NCBI GenBank assembly: GCA_027943335.1 | Contig: BSBK01001537.1 | Span: 1,754,501-1,818,500 of the forward strand | Direction of reading: 5' to 3' | DNA: 64,000 nt | Source: Chamaecyparis obtusa | Taxonomy: Eukaryota > Streptophyta > Pinopsida > Cupressales > Cupressaceae | Part shown: positions 12,001 through 21,861 of the stretch, in pieces | Layout: each line of letters starts with the position of its first letter | Numbering within the stretch: the first letter of the stretch is position 1 | Translations under genes and position numbers: made by a program | Notes under the pieces: model-generated | Told to the model about the DNA's origin: nothing | The model's database searches: none | Seen by the model: only the letters and a program-made list of their open reading frames with translations

Positions 12001-12354
12001 GAGATGCATAGATTTGCATCGGTCCATTTCTTTCACAGAGATTATTTTCCTTTTGGATTGATGTTTTGGGGGACTTCTCCTTAGGGGGATTAGTTGGTAT
12101 GTTGTTCAGATCTCTAATGAGATAATTTTTTATTTGGCCTTTATGACTTAGTTCATATATGTTCCCTTTTCATTTATGTCAAAGGGGGAGAGATAGCCAT
12201 GTGAAAAACAAGATAAAATCAAGGGAGAGAGCCCTATAGAAGAGAAGTGTCAGACCTAGAGGGAGTGATTATTATATTGTTGTTACTATGATTTCTTTGT
12301 GCATTGATTTTAATTTTCACATCATATGTTTCCATCAATCCCAAAGGGGGATAT
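12001..12354 (+). other. copia E 3' untranslated region and PPT
   Basis: No gene seen. Two GGGGGA-type purine runs (about 12184 and 12345) are present. The second, CCCAAAGGGGGATAT, directly precedes TGTTGG at 12355 and is taken as the PPT. Confidence 0.6.
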
Positions 12355-13727
12355 TGTTGGATATTTTATGCATATATGTGTTGGGATTAGTTTTTTGTCA
12401 TTGATGTCAACATATTTGTTTATTCCTATCAATTTCCTAGTTTTCTCAGTAGAAGTTTTGGTTCGGTATGGACAATGTATTTTAGATTAGTTGTTGCTAA
12501 GTTGTAGAGTGGTTGAGGAATGTCTATACTTGATCTTGTTCAAGTTTTAGAGGTTATCTATATGATTTGAGGATGTTATGATTGATTTATTAGAAGATAG
12601 TTTTTTGGTTATTTCAGTAGAGATAGTGTTTTAGTTTTTGGATCGGTGAGGATTGGTTATGTAATATTTTGGGTTGCTAAGTTGGTGCTGATATTGGGAC
12701 ATCGATGTGTGTCCTCATCTTGAATGGTTCATGATTTAGATGTTGACAAGCTATTATTATTGAGTGACAATAGTTGATGTTCAATGTTCCTAATGAACAA
12801 TGCAGAGACAGTTGTAGACTATGAAATAGAGATGGTTGTGTTGTTGTTGTGGTATTTCATGTTGCTTGTTGATGCTTATAGATCATGCTCTATTCATGTT
12901 TCTAGATCAGATTGGATTATGTGATTGAATTAAGTGATCTTCTTGATAAGTATTGGTGTTCTTGTCCGACTTGGTGAGTTAGTATATTGTGAAGGATTGT
13001 GGCATATTCTATGGATTGTAGTGTGTTTATGGTTGATAATTTGGGTCCTAGCTAAGTCTTAGATGACTTGTCTCAAATCACATTGAGGATTTTTTATTAA
13101 TCTTTGTAATATTTTGTATTTAGGTCCCTAGCTGACCTTTTTATAGTGAGTTGATGTAATATATTTAAAGATGTAATCATTTTCTATTGTGGATATATGA
13201 AAAGGATGGGATACAGTGATGATGGTGGAATATCAGTGGATGTGCAAAGAGGTATGAGTAGAAACTAAGATAAAATATGAACATAGTTGTACTTCATTGG
13301 AGTTTTATTGGCATATCAAGATGCTATCATTCAGTTCACAGAATTAGAGGATTGTTTTCCACAGTGGATTGTAGTTTATTTTGGGTTCATAGTCCTAGTT
13401 GTAATTTGGTTTGTTTCCCAAGGTTTGTTTCCCTGATTTGTATTTGAGAAGTGAGTTCTAGGCAATGTTCCTAAATGCATGTGCATTCCCCTTTGCACAT
13501 TTAACAGGTTTATATATGTTAGTACATCATCTTGTGGGTTTGATCCCCACTATTATTTTTCCCTTAGCCAAGTTTTCACATAGAAATTATGGTGTTATGT
13601 GTTCTTGTAATGGTTTAGTTCCTTAATGTTTTACATTCAAATCTAAGTTAAGAAGTTAATCATTGGATAATTTTTGGTTTTTGACACAACTATTTTGGAC
13701 ACAATTGATTCTCCCCCTCCACCCATC
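12355..13727 (+). repeat. copia E 3' LTR
   Basis: Begins TGTTGGATAT after the PPT. The end is set near ATTCTCCCCCTCCACCCATC, which resembles the C-rich end of the 5' LTR, but no TSD confirms it. No gene is seen in it. Confidence 0.45.
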
Positions 13728-14452
13728 AATTGTCTGTGTTTCCCTATTTATATCAAATCTTTGTATCTGAGGTAAAAAGGTGTGTGTGTGTGTGTGTGTG
13801 TGTGAAGTGTAGTGTGAATTTTTGGTAGTGGTGTATGTGAGTGGAGTTCTTGTGAAGCAGCATCAAGGAGAGGCTTACATATTGATAGCAATGGATCAGA
13901 CAGTTGCATACAAAGAAGATTTCACTTAGATCTATTGGTGGTTTTGGTAACAGAGCTTAACTATTGAAATGTTTATCCATATTTAGATGATATTCTATCA
14001 ATTCATATATTTTTCATATCTATTTTGATATTTCTATTATATAAGGGTAGTTAGCCTAACTAGCAGTGAGCTGACTGATAGTGATCCAACCTATAGTGAG
14101 CACAACTAGTAGTGAGCCTTTGTAAAAATCACCTTAACTGGTGTCACCCTAATAGTTGTTTCATTTCATGAGAATTATCTTTTCTATGGTTTTTCCCAAT
14201 TTGGTTTTCCACGTAAATTTGTTGTTCTTTGTGTTGGTGGTTTTGTGCTTTCATGTTTATACCTATTCTGAATGTTTAGTGTGCTTAACTAATAGATCAT
14301 AAGTTATTATTGTTATTGTTTAATAGTTAACCAATGGAGAAAAAGTTTTATAAAGTGTGTGGGAATAATTGATTCACCCTCTCCCTCTCAGTTATTCAAC
14401 TTGTTAAAAAACATTCACTCTTCTAGCATTTTAATTTTTCTTGTTTGGTATT
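13728..14452 (+). repeat. copia LTR-like fragment with (TG)n
   Basis: Contains a TG dinucleotide run at about 13774-13804, a GGTTTTTCCC / GGTTTTCCACGTAAA block typical of copia LTRs, and a C-rich end (CACCCTCTCCCTCTC) at about 14376. It may be a second LTR piece or the continuation of the previous LTR. Confidence 0.4.
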
Positions 14453-14454
14453 TG

Positions 14455-15227
14455 CGTGTGTGGATATTGTACCTGCAAGCTACAACATTACACTTCAATA
14501 GAATATTAATTTGTTAGTCCATTAACAATAAATTATCAAATTCAATAGAAAAAATGAACTACAAAAGAATCCTATTGCTCTCTAACTAGAAAGAGACTAA
14601 TTAAGACCAAGATCACTCTCAAAATTAGATCCTGATCAGTGACACTACAATTCTAGAATGGGAGATTTGAATGCATGTAATTAACTAAACATGAGAATTG
14701 AATTTAAAACTATTGAATCTCGTTGTCAAATTAAAAGTGAGTTTAAGCTATGAATGAAGGTGCACAATTGAGAATTAAAATCTACAACATGTAAGTATGA
14801 ATATAATTAATCTAGGTCAAGAGAGGTTTGAAAAAATTTCTTTTATAGAAAGTGTGATGAATTCAATGGTTGAGATTGACTTGAGATGGAGGGTTTCCTT
14901 TCACTCTCACTTGATCCATGTGAGTGATCCATGTGACTAACTCTTGATTGGTTGCATTTTTCCTTGTTGTCCCTTGAGAGGTGACATGTAATTTCAAGTT
15001 ATTTATTAACTAATTTCATTTAATTTCCTTATCCATTTATTTAATGAGTTGGATTTAATTAATTCATTCCAAGGATAATTAATAGGATTTTTGATCAATT
15101 AATGAGATTTTTTATTTTGATTATTTATGCTAATTATCGGTAATCAAACTAGCATTATTAAGAACTTGGCCCTGAGTTAGCAAAATAGGGCCTTCAATTC
15201 TATTAGCCCATTTTAGGGTGATTACAT
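14455..15227 (-). repeat. element D 3' LTR
   Basis: The right end ...GGGTGATTACA is followed by the PPT, as in element C. The start near TGTGTGGATATTG (14453-14457) is set by alignment to the C LTR through the shared block ACACTTCAAT. It is shorter (about 770 bp) and clearly diverged from the 1,075-bp C LTR. Confidence 0.65.
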
Positions 15228-15242
15228 TTTCCCCTCTTTGAA
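15228..15242 (-). other. polypurine tract of element D
   Basis: Minus-strand CAAAGAGGGGAAAA directly precedes LTR TGTAATCACC. Element C has CAAAGTGGGGCAAA at the same place. Confidence 0.75.
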
Positions 15243-15297
15243 TCCATGTGTGAACAACGCGTTGATTCAAAGAACAAATGGTATTGATTTAGAGAGT

Positions 15298-15795
15298 AGT
15301 TTTCTATGAAGCGATGAAACCACTCCAGACTTGAGAATTCTGAATTTGACTAAAATTAAAGGTGATTGGTGTTGTATAACTATCAATTCTAAACTTGATT
15401 GGACAAGAATTTACCATACCGACTTTGATCTTGATGGGATGAAGACTAATAAGAGCTAATCGGTGTATTCACTTTGATAAAATTGAACATCTCAGAAATT
15501 GTGATGATGACAAGTAACCAATTTGATTTGAAGTGATGAAATTGATCAATGTCCAAAAGATATTAGAAGCAATGATGCTAGATATAATAGAATAATCAGC
15601 TTGATTTAATGTGATGAAATTGACTAACTTCTATAAGATGCTTTGATGAATACAAATAATCAACTTGATATGAATTTTGATGAAGTCAACTATCCCATAG
15701 TTTTAACTTGATGGACTCAAATTGAGATGTTCTAATTAAGAAGATCAAGAAATTTGATTTGAAAGCCTCAACTTGATATGGTTCCTAATGAAGTT
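15298..15795. repeat. iterated hairpin motif array of element D
   Basis: At least five copies of a roughly 24-26-base unit have short complementary ends: 15298-15322, 15520-15543 (AATTT/AAATT), 15598-15621, about 15662-15687 and 15770-15795 (AACTT/AAGTT). The middle resembles GATGTGAAGCGATG, more loosely in the later copies. They lie just inside the PPT. The same motif recurs in element C. Confidence 0.65.
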
Positions 15796-16029
15796 GATGC
15801 CCCTGGTGTTGAAACTAGTTGATTTGAATCCTTGACTAGATTTTTATAGGAGTTTTATTGATTTATAGGTATGATCGTGCCCCCTTAGAGAGAGAAATCA
15901 GAATAAAATTCAATGTAATCTCACTTTTGAGTTGTTTGATTGATTTTGAAATTGATGAAAAATTGATTTGGATCATTGAGCAACCCTCATGCCTTGATTG
16001 GAATTCATTTTTAAATGATTTTGTATTGA

Positions 16030-17190
16030 TTTGAACACATGTTGACCTAGTTTGACCACTTTGTAATTGTGATTTGACCAAGTGTAGCTAATTTTAACCA
16101 ATATTTTGATGTGTGAGATAGAAAACAACTTTGTGCAGCTTTTGGTAAGCTTTTGTCCCTTATTTAATCAATTTTGAGTAGCGTTGACCACTGTTTGAAT
16201 GCAGATTACCTCTAGTTTGACCAAGATTCTTCTTTGTTTAACTCCTATTGACTTTCCATTGTTAGTAATAAATATATGTGAATTTTTATGTCCTATTTCT
16301 GCATTTGTTTCATCTCATTCAGTCCCTAGTCATCTACATTTTGACCAAAGTTGAATAATATTTTGCAAGCTTGACCTGTGTCAGTAACTCTATTTTTACT
16401 GCTTTGATTTCCTATGTAGCACATATTTTGATTCGGTCCTGATATATAGCTCAGGTATCATCCCTCAAGCTTTATTCTATGAAGCTGCATTAGGTCCTTA
16501 ATGGCCTCGGAGGGTTAAAATAGGCCCAAAAAGGTAAATTTACTATTCATTTTCACTCTTCCTTTTAGTAAATTTAGAGCTCTGAGAGAAAAGATGGCGG
16601 TCCTTGTAGAGAAGCATCATTTTGATATCATTTGTCAATATCATCACCTTTCTCATTATCCTACTTCAATAAGTACTCGATAACTTACCTTTCCATATTT
16701 TTCATTTGAATTTTTTATTTATTTTTAAAAAGTTATTAGGTCTTGAATTCTGGATCGCACCTAGTATTCTAGGTTGCATCCAATAAATCTCAAGTCACAT
16801 CCAAGGTAGCCCAAAATCTCAAATTGCATCTTGTAAATTCTAGATTGCACCCTACAATATCACATCTAGTCTTTTTGTAAACTTTTTGAGGTGTTCAACA
16901 TTGAATCACAACCTATTAGTATAGGATTGCATACATGTCCCAGATCACGTCCTGTTAATTCTATGTCACATGCGGAATGCAAAATTTTGTTTCTCATTTA
17001 AAGAGTCACCTCTAGTCTATTCTAGATCGCATCCTAGGTTGGATTCAGTTTTTGTCTTTCTTTAGTCATTTCTGGTGCTTTTGACCTTTTGACTTGTCAT
17101 TTTGTCTTTTTAGGTTACCTTTTTGACTTGTCAACGATCTTTATAGGTTCATAGGTCTAATTTATCTTCTTTTTTGCTTGTCAACCCCTA
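16030..17190 (+). promoter_or_regulatory. cluster of TTGAC (W-box-like) words upstream of PMD pseudogene
   Basis: TTGACC or TTGACT occurs at least nine times in plus orientation between about 16040 and 17120, e.g. GTTGACCTAG, TTTGACCACT, TTTGACCAAG, GTTGACCACT. TTGAC[CT] is the known core for WRKY factors. The cluster precedes the antisense PMD frame (ATG 17247). A promoter role is inference. Confidence 0.35.
16742..17045 (+). repeat. degenerate array of ATCGCATCC-like words
   Basis: About ten variants of RRTYRCAYCC occur every 20-40 bases: GATCGCACC, GTTGCATCC, GTCACATCC, ATTGCATCT, ATTGCACCC, ATCACATCT, ATCACGTCC, ATCGCATCC. Many are preceded by TTCTAG-like sequence. No coding signal is seen. 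The array ends about 200 bases before the PMD start. Confidence 0.55.
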
Positions 17191-17246
17191 ATTTGATGTC
17201 AATTCCCTATTTTTAGACTATATTAGAGATTATTTCTTTCTGTAGT

Positions 17247-17896
17247 ATGAGGCCTACCCAGGTTCTAGAGCTTGTTGAGCAATTAACTAATGCAGAGAAG
17301 TTCATTATCACTCATTGTGGTTTATGGAGTTTAGTTGATTTTCCTGATATTAGGGTAAATCAGGGATTGTTGACTACTCTTACTAAGAGATGAAACTCAT
17401 AGCAAAACACCTTCCACCTTCCGAATGATGAGATGATGGTCACTCTAGAGGATGTGTGGTGCATCCTTTGTATTCCTGTGATGGGTTCTCAAGTAGAGTA
17501 TGAGTCTGGGGTAGTTATGGCCATTGCAGATGCATAGCGCTTATTTTGAGATCTTTCCATTTCACGTCATCACTTATCTTGGGACCACTTGGTCACTCAT
17601 TATGAGTGGCTTCCATTTTTTCTCACTGGTTTGATAGGTGATATTTTGATGCTAGACAAGGGTCAGCATGGGTTCATGTGTGGTTGGTCTAGAGTTATTT
17701 AGGAGTTGTTGCAATCACCTGATCATTTTTCCTGGGATAGTTGTATTCTTTCTCACATGTATTGTGAGCTACATGAGATAGTTTAGTAGCACTCACATAG
17801 TATGACTGTAGGGATATTGATTATATAGATTTAGGCCTAGGAGAACATCCTAGTTACTAGACCAGTAGTATAAAAGAAGAAAGATCCAAAGCTTCC
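17247..17896 (+). pseudogene. plant mobile domain (PMD) protein, N-terminal piece
   Basis: From ATG 17247 the frame reads MRPTQVLELVEQLTNAEKFI, then NTFHLPNDEMMVTLEDVWCI and CIPVMGSQV. The H-T-F-H-x-P-x-x-E-M-x-x-T-L-x-D-V pattern is the hallmark of the plant mobile domain. Several in-frame stops make it a pseudogene. PMD proteins occur both as host genes and inside transposons. Here it lies antisense to element D, between pol and the 3' LTR. It is cut at the CTTCC target site of element B and resumes at 27518. Confidence 0.75.
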
Positions 17897-18745
17897 TGTA
17901 GACATGAAAAATTGGCCAAAGGCTTAAATCAGTCAAAAGGTGCAACAAATCATCAAAATAGCACGAAAAATCAATAAATGGAACAAAGGCAATTCAAATC
18001 AAAGGAAAATTCAATTAAATGATTAAATGATTAAATAAAGCTTGAAAAGGGGAAAAACACTATGAAATTGATTAAATTCAATTAATGACATAGTTGTTGA
18101 AATGAAAAATCAAAATGAACATCTTACCCTTCATGGCTAAATTTAATTACTTTAATTAATTAATAAATACTAATTTCCCTCAACAAAGCAAAAAAAGAGA
18201 CAAAATGGACACAAATCACTCACTTTTGTTGAAATGGTCCAGCCTTTTGAAACCATTTAAATGTTTGTCCCCCAATTTAGGGACAAAGCAAAGCCAATTG
18301 ACCTTACCCAAGCATAACCATGGTTATCTCACTCTACCCCCTACCCTTGGGAAAATCTTATAAATAGAAGGCATTTTGAGGCATTATTCATCCACTCCAT
18401 ATCTTTGAATTGCAGCAAAGCTCTGTCAATTTGCATCCATATCACTCACTTATCATTTGTCATTGCTAATTAGCTTAAATTGCTTTGATCATAGTAGATT
18501 GTTCATCAAATAGAGCTAGAATTTGATAGAATAGATCTAAATTTGCATATCATTCTTAGTTCAATTCTCATAATTAGAGTGTCACTAGTGAGGATTTGCA
18601 GCTGAGAGCCTCATTTACCACTTTATTTTAGAGATCCATGAGATGTTGATAGATTAATTGTGCATTTGTTAGATTATTTTGCTCTAATTCTTGTTGTTCT
18701 TAGTTAATCTTGTAATTTCATGAAGGTGTAAATCACTCACACACA
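17897..18745 (+). repeat. element B 5' LTR
   Basis: TGTAGACATG ... CACTCACACACA, 849 bp, matching 26606-27454 with about three substitutions (within AAAAAAAGAG/AAAAAAGGAG, CAGCCTT/CAGCTTT and TATCATT/TATCAAT). Confidence 0.95.
18359..18367 (+). promoter_or_regulatory. TATA box of element B 5' LTR
   Basis: TATAAATAG in the middle of the LTR in sense orientation is a near-perfect plant TATA box. It is also kept in the 3' LTR. Confidence 0.65.
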
Positions 18746-18747
18746 AA

Positions 18748-18765
18748 TGGCACCCACCGTGGGGC
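18748..18765 (+). other. element B primer-binding site, non-Met type
   Basis: TGGCACCCACCGTGGGGC starts two bases after the LTR. Element C has TGGCGCCCATCGCGGGGC at the same place, so they likely share a primer tRNA. I cannot name the tRNA. Confidence 0.7.
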
Positions 18766-20736
18766 TCTAGGCCTCAAATTCATCATAATTTCCACGTTAT
18801 TTGCAAAATTTAGGCTAGAATTGCATGAATTTGCTCACTGTTTGCAGGTTACAGAAAAGAAATCACGCCTGTCGGTAAAGAAATCACGCCTAAAGTAAAG
18901 AGATGTCACGCGCAGAAATTAAAATATCGCCTGGAGTCTGAATGATTACGCTTTTCAGCCTGCAGAATCATGCTTCTCGCGAAAGAAATTACGCCTGCAG
19001 AAATCAAACTCTCACCTCATGGACAAGCAGTTGATGCCTTTGGTCATTTAAATGTCGCGTCAACAAAATTAAAAGCCGCGGCCAAGGAATCATTTTACGC
19101 CTGGTGTAAAGGGAGTATTCTGCCTTATTCATTTAATTTCTCACTTTGATGATTTTAAATGTCGCCTTTGATTAATGAAATGTCACCTTTCTGAATTAAT
19201 TTGTCACTTATAATAAAGATTTCATGCGTTGTTATAATTTGATATCGCACTTGATTATTTTAATCTCGCTTGAGCCCCTTATGGTGACGCTCGCGGTTAA
19301 AGTAATCACGTCTTTATTAAATTAGATCTTGCGTTCAGCATAGACAATGTCGCCTGATTGAGCATTTATATTGTATCAGAGTAATTACTGTTGTCGCATC
19401 TGGTAAAGATTTCATGCTTAGCTAAAATTTGATATCGCACTTGGTTATTTTAATCTCGCTTGAGCCCCTTTTGGTGATGCTCGTGGTTAAAGTAGTCATG
19501 TCTTTATTAAATTTTATCTTGCCTATAGTCTGGATAATGTCGCGTTGCTGTATTTTCTATGTTTTATCAAATTGTTAAAATGATGACTGAATTTTAACTC
19601 TATGTCCGTTTTTCTGTCTCAGGTACAGGCTCTGTCGCAGAAAAGTGCTCAAAATTTATTTTTTTTCTTTTTTGCATGCAAAAAAGAAACAAAAAAGGAT
19701 GTCCTATTAGAGTATACCTTGCACCTTTTGGATTTAATTTGCAAATATTTGAGTTCAAAATAAATCAAGAGCATAATCAATTTGATCATTTTAAGCTTTT
19801 TGATTTTGGTTTCCCCTCACTTTGTTTGTATTGTGCCGACTAACTTGTTGGTGGAGGGAACGTTTTGCTAAGGTAAGGGAAGGATTTGGAGAGAAAATGA
19901 GAAAATCTACTACTTAAAAATGCACCTAGCCTTTGCTAGCATCGTTTGAGGTATTTCTCTCATCAAGCTTGCAAACTTCCCTTAAATTGTGGCATTTTCA
20001 AAGTTCAAAACATAGTTTAATCATAAAAGGAAAAGAACAAACATTTCAATTCTAAGAACCCCTTTGTCACGGGGTTGAAAAAGAACCAAATTGATTGTGA
20101 GTGTTTGGGATAAGGGAAAAACAATAGGGATATGCTCTTCACTCTTTAAGTGAATCAAATTCCCAAACTTGCTCTCCCAAATCCACTTTTCATGCTTTCA
20201 AATGAACATGTTTAAAACTTAGTGGGCTCGCCTCCCGAGATTGCCTTAAAAGGGCCAGTGAGAGGGATAGCCCAAAGTGGAATACACTTGCTTTTTCCAC
20301 GAGAATCCGACCCACTATAAAAAGAAACACGTGTATCCTTAATGGGGTGCACGACAAAAGGATTTTAGCTCTTTTGAACTTCCTCTAGTAGTCTTAACAG
20401 ATTGCGCAAAATCGTGCTTCGGTGCGTGTGGGAAGCCCCTTAACATACTTGGGGGATGAAAGGCTAAGATCTATTTTGAATGGAAAACTTAATACAAAAT
20501 GGTAAAAATAGCAAAAACTACCTAATAGAGCCATTTAAAAGCCAAATTTGTGCTAAGTAGCTTGCTTGGAAGTCTTTCTTGTGTTCAAACCCATGGAAAC
20601 ATTCAGGAATATACACATTAGAATGATCTAGGGACATGGTGAACTATTGATGTGTGTGTTGAGATTGTCTTCAACTTTTCAAACAAGAAGTTCCAAAGTA
20701 CTTGATCAAAATACAATTAAAATTTTTTAATCTTAA
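18766..20736 (+). other. element B leader, no gene; iterated CG-containing words
   Basis: Between PBS and the first long frame. From 18858 to about 19560 it is dotted with TCACGCCT / TGTCGCCT / ATCGCAC words (about 20 copies). A 190-bp tandem duplication is included. The rest (19600-20736) shows no coding signal; stops at 20728 and 20734 close the frame before the gag-like frame. Confidence 0.6.
19201..19580 (+). repeat. 190-bp direct tandem duplication in leader
   Basis: 19201-19390 and 19391-19580 align throughout, sharing GATATCGCACTTG, TTTTAATCTCGCTTGAGCCC and TCTTTATTAAATT at a constant 190-base offset. They are noticeably diverged, so the duplication is older than this insertion. Confidence 0.8.
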
Positions 20737-20829
20737 AAAATTGATCAATACCATTTACCCATTCCAAACCAACCCAACCGGATTGAAATTCATGAAGGAA
20801 GTTTATTTGGGAAACAAATCAACCCTATT

Positions 20830-21861
20830 ATGGAGCATAATTATCAAAGTCAAGATCAAGATCTCCATAGGAATCAAAGCGATGAGGTTTCTGAAGATGA
20901 CGTTGTTGAAGCATCCCAAAGTCCCGTGTTTTTGGAAATAATGGAATTACTTTTGAAGTGGGATAAAGACACATATTTTCTAACTTTAGCTCAAGCAGGG
21001 GCTAAACTTCCTTATAATTATGACACATCAACCTTGAGAAAGAATGAGGAAAACCAAAGAGATACATCATATAGAAGGCCATTATTAATATCAAGCTATT
21101 CTTTTCAAAGTGATGAGGTGTCTAAAGATGATGTTGTGAGAGCATCCCAAGATCCCATGTTTATAGAAATAATGGAACGAATTTTGAACTAGGATAAAGA
21201 AGCATATTTCCTGACTTTAGCTCAATCAGGAGCTAAGCTTCCACATAATTTTGACATATCAACTTTAAGAAAGGATGAGGAAAAACAAAAAGATAATTTA
21301 TCTAAAAGGCGATCATTAAGATCAATGTGTCCTTTTCTTTATAATGATAGGCCATCCATATCTTCATTGTCCTCATATCAGAATGTCCATTGGAATCAAA
21401 ATGATGAGGTGTCTAAAGAAGAAGTTTTAGAAGCAATTCAAGATCCCATGTTTATGGAAATAATGAAATTAGTCTTGGAGAGGAATAAAGAAGCATATTT
21501 CATGGAGTTAGTTCAAGCAGGAGCTAAGCTTCCTCATAATTTTGACATATCAACCTTGAGAAAGGATGAGGAAAAACAAAAAGATACTTTATCTAAAGAG
21601 CCATCATTAAGATCAATTTGGCCATTCCTTTATGATGATGGGCCATCCGTATCTTCATCCTCCTCACAAAAAGAAGCATTTCAGAGAAACAAAGTTATCT
21701 CAGATCAAAGGAAATTGCATAATCAACCTATTTGTGATCAAGATAATAAAGAATATGGAGTGAAAAATACTGCTCTCAAGCAAGATCTAATTCATAAACC
21801 TCCATATAGCAAGAGTAATCCATTCATCCTTTGTCCATCTCCTAACAAGGTTTTTCCCTAG
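20830..21861 (+). CDS. gag-like protein of element B with three repeat modules
   Basis: The frame starts at ATG 20830 (MEHNYQSQDQDLHR) and runs to TAG 21859-21861, with one internal TAG at 21190. It carries three copies of a 77-97 residue module: DEVS.DDV.EA.Q.P.F.EIM, DK.AYFL.L.QAGAKLP, STLRK.EE.QKDT. The related position in element C reads PKEEKDT then SLRSILHSLYDHDSSIS, matching SLRSIWPFLYDDGPSVS here. In C this leads into a recognisable Tat gag zinc-knuckle region, so I call the module gag-derived. Function is unknown. The TAG at 21190 replaces a Trp of the first module (KWDK versus N-stop-DK). Confidence 0.65.
20881..21660 (+). repeat. three direct coding repeats in element B
   Basis: The GATGAGGT[TG]TCT marker starts each unit at 20881, 21112 and 21403. 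Units are about 231-291 bp and stay in the same reading frame. Units 2 and 3 are the more alike (KLPHNFDISTLRKDEEKQKD in both). Confidence 0.85.

Larger units (their letters stand above)
10397..13727 (+). mobile_element. copia remnant E with large internal deletion
   Basis: Plus-strand order is 5' LTR, initiator-Met-type PBS, coiled-coil gag with zinc knuckle, then RNase H tail, PPT and 3' LTR. Protease, integrase and RT are gone: the knuckle (to about 11587) and RNase H (from about 11636) are only some 50 bases apart. The two LTRs do not look alike, so the halves may come from different copies. The right boundary is uncertain. Confidence 0.7.

Noticed and set aside
13774..13804. (TG)n run as a regulatory element
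   Set aside because: Ordinary microsatellite; no support for function.
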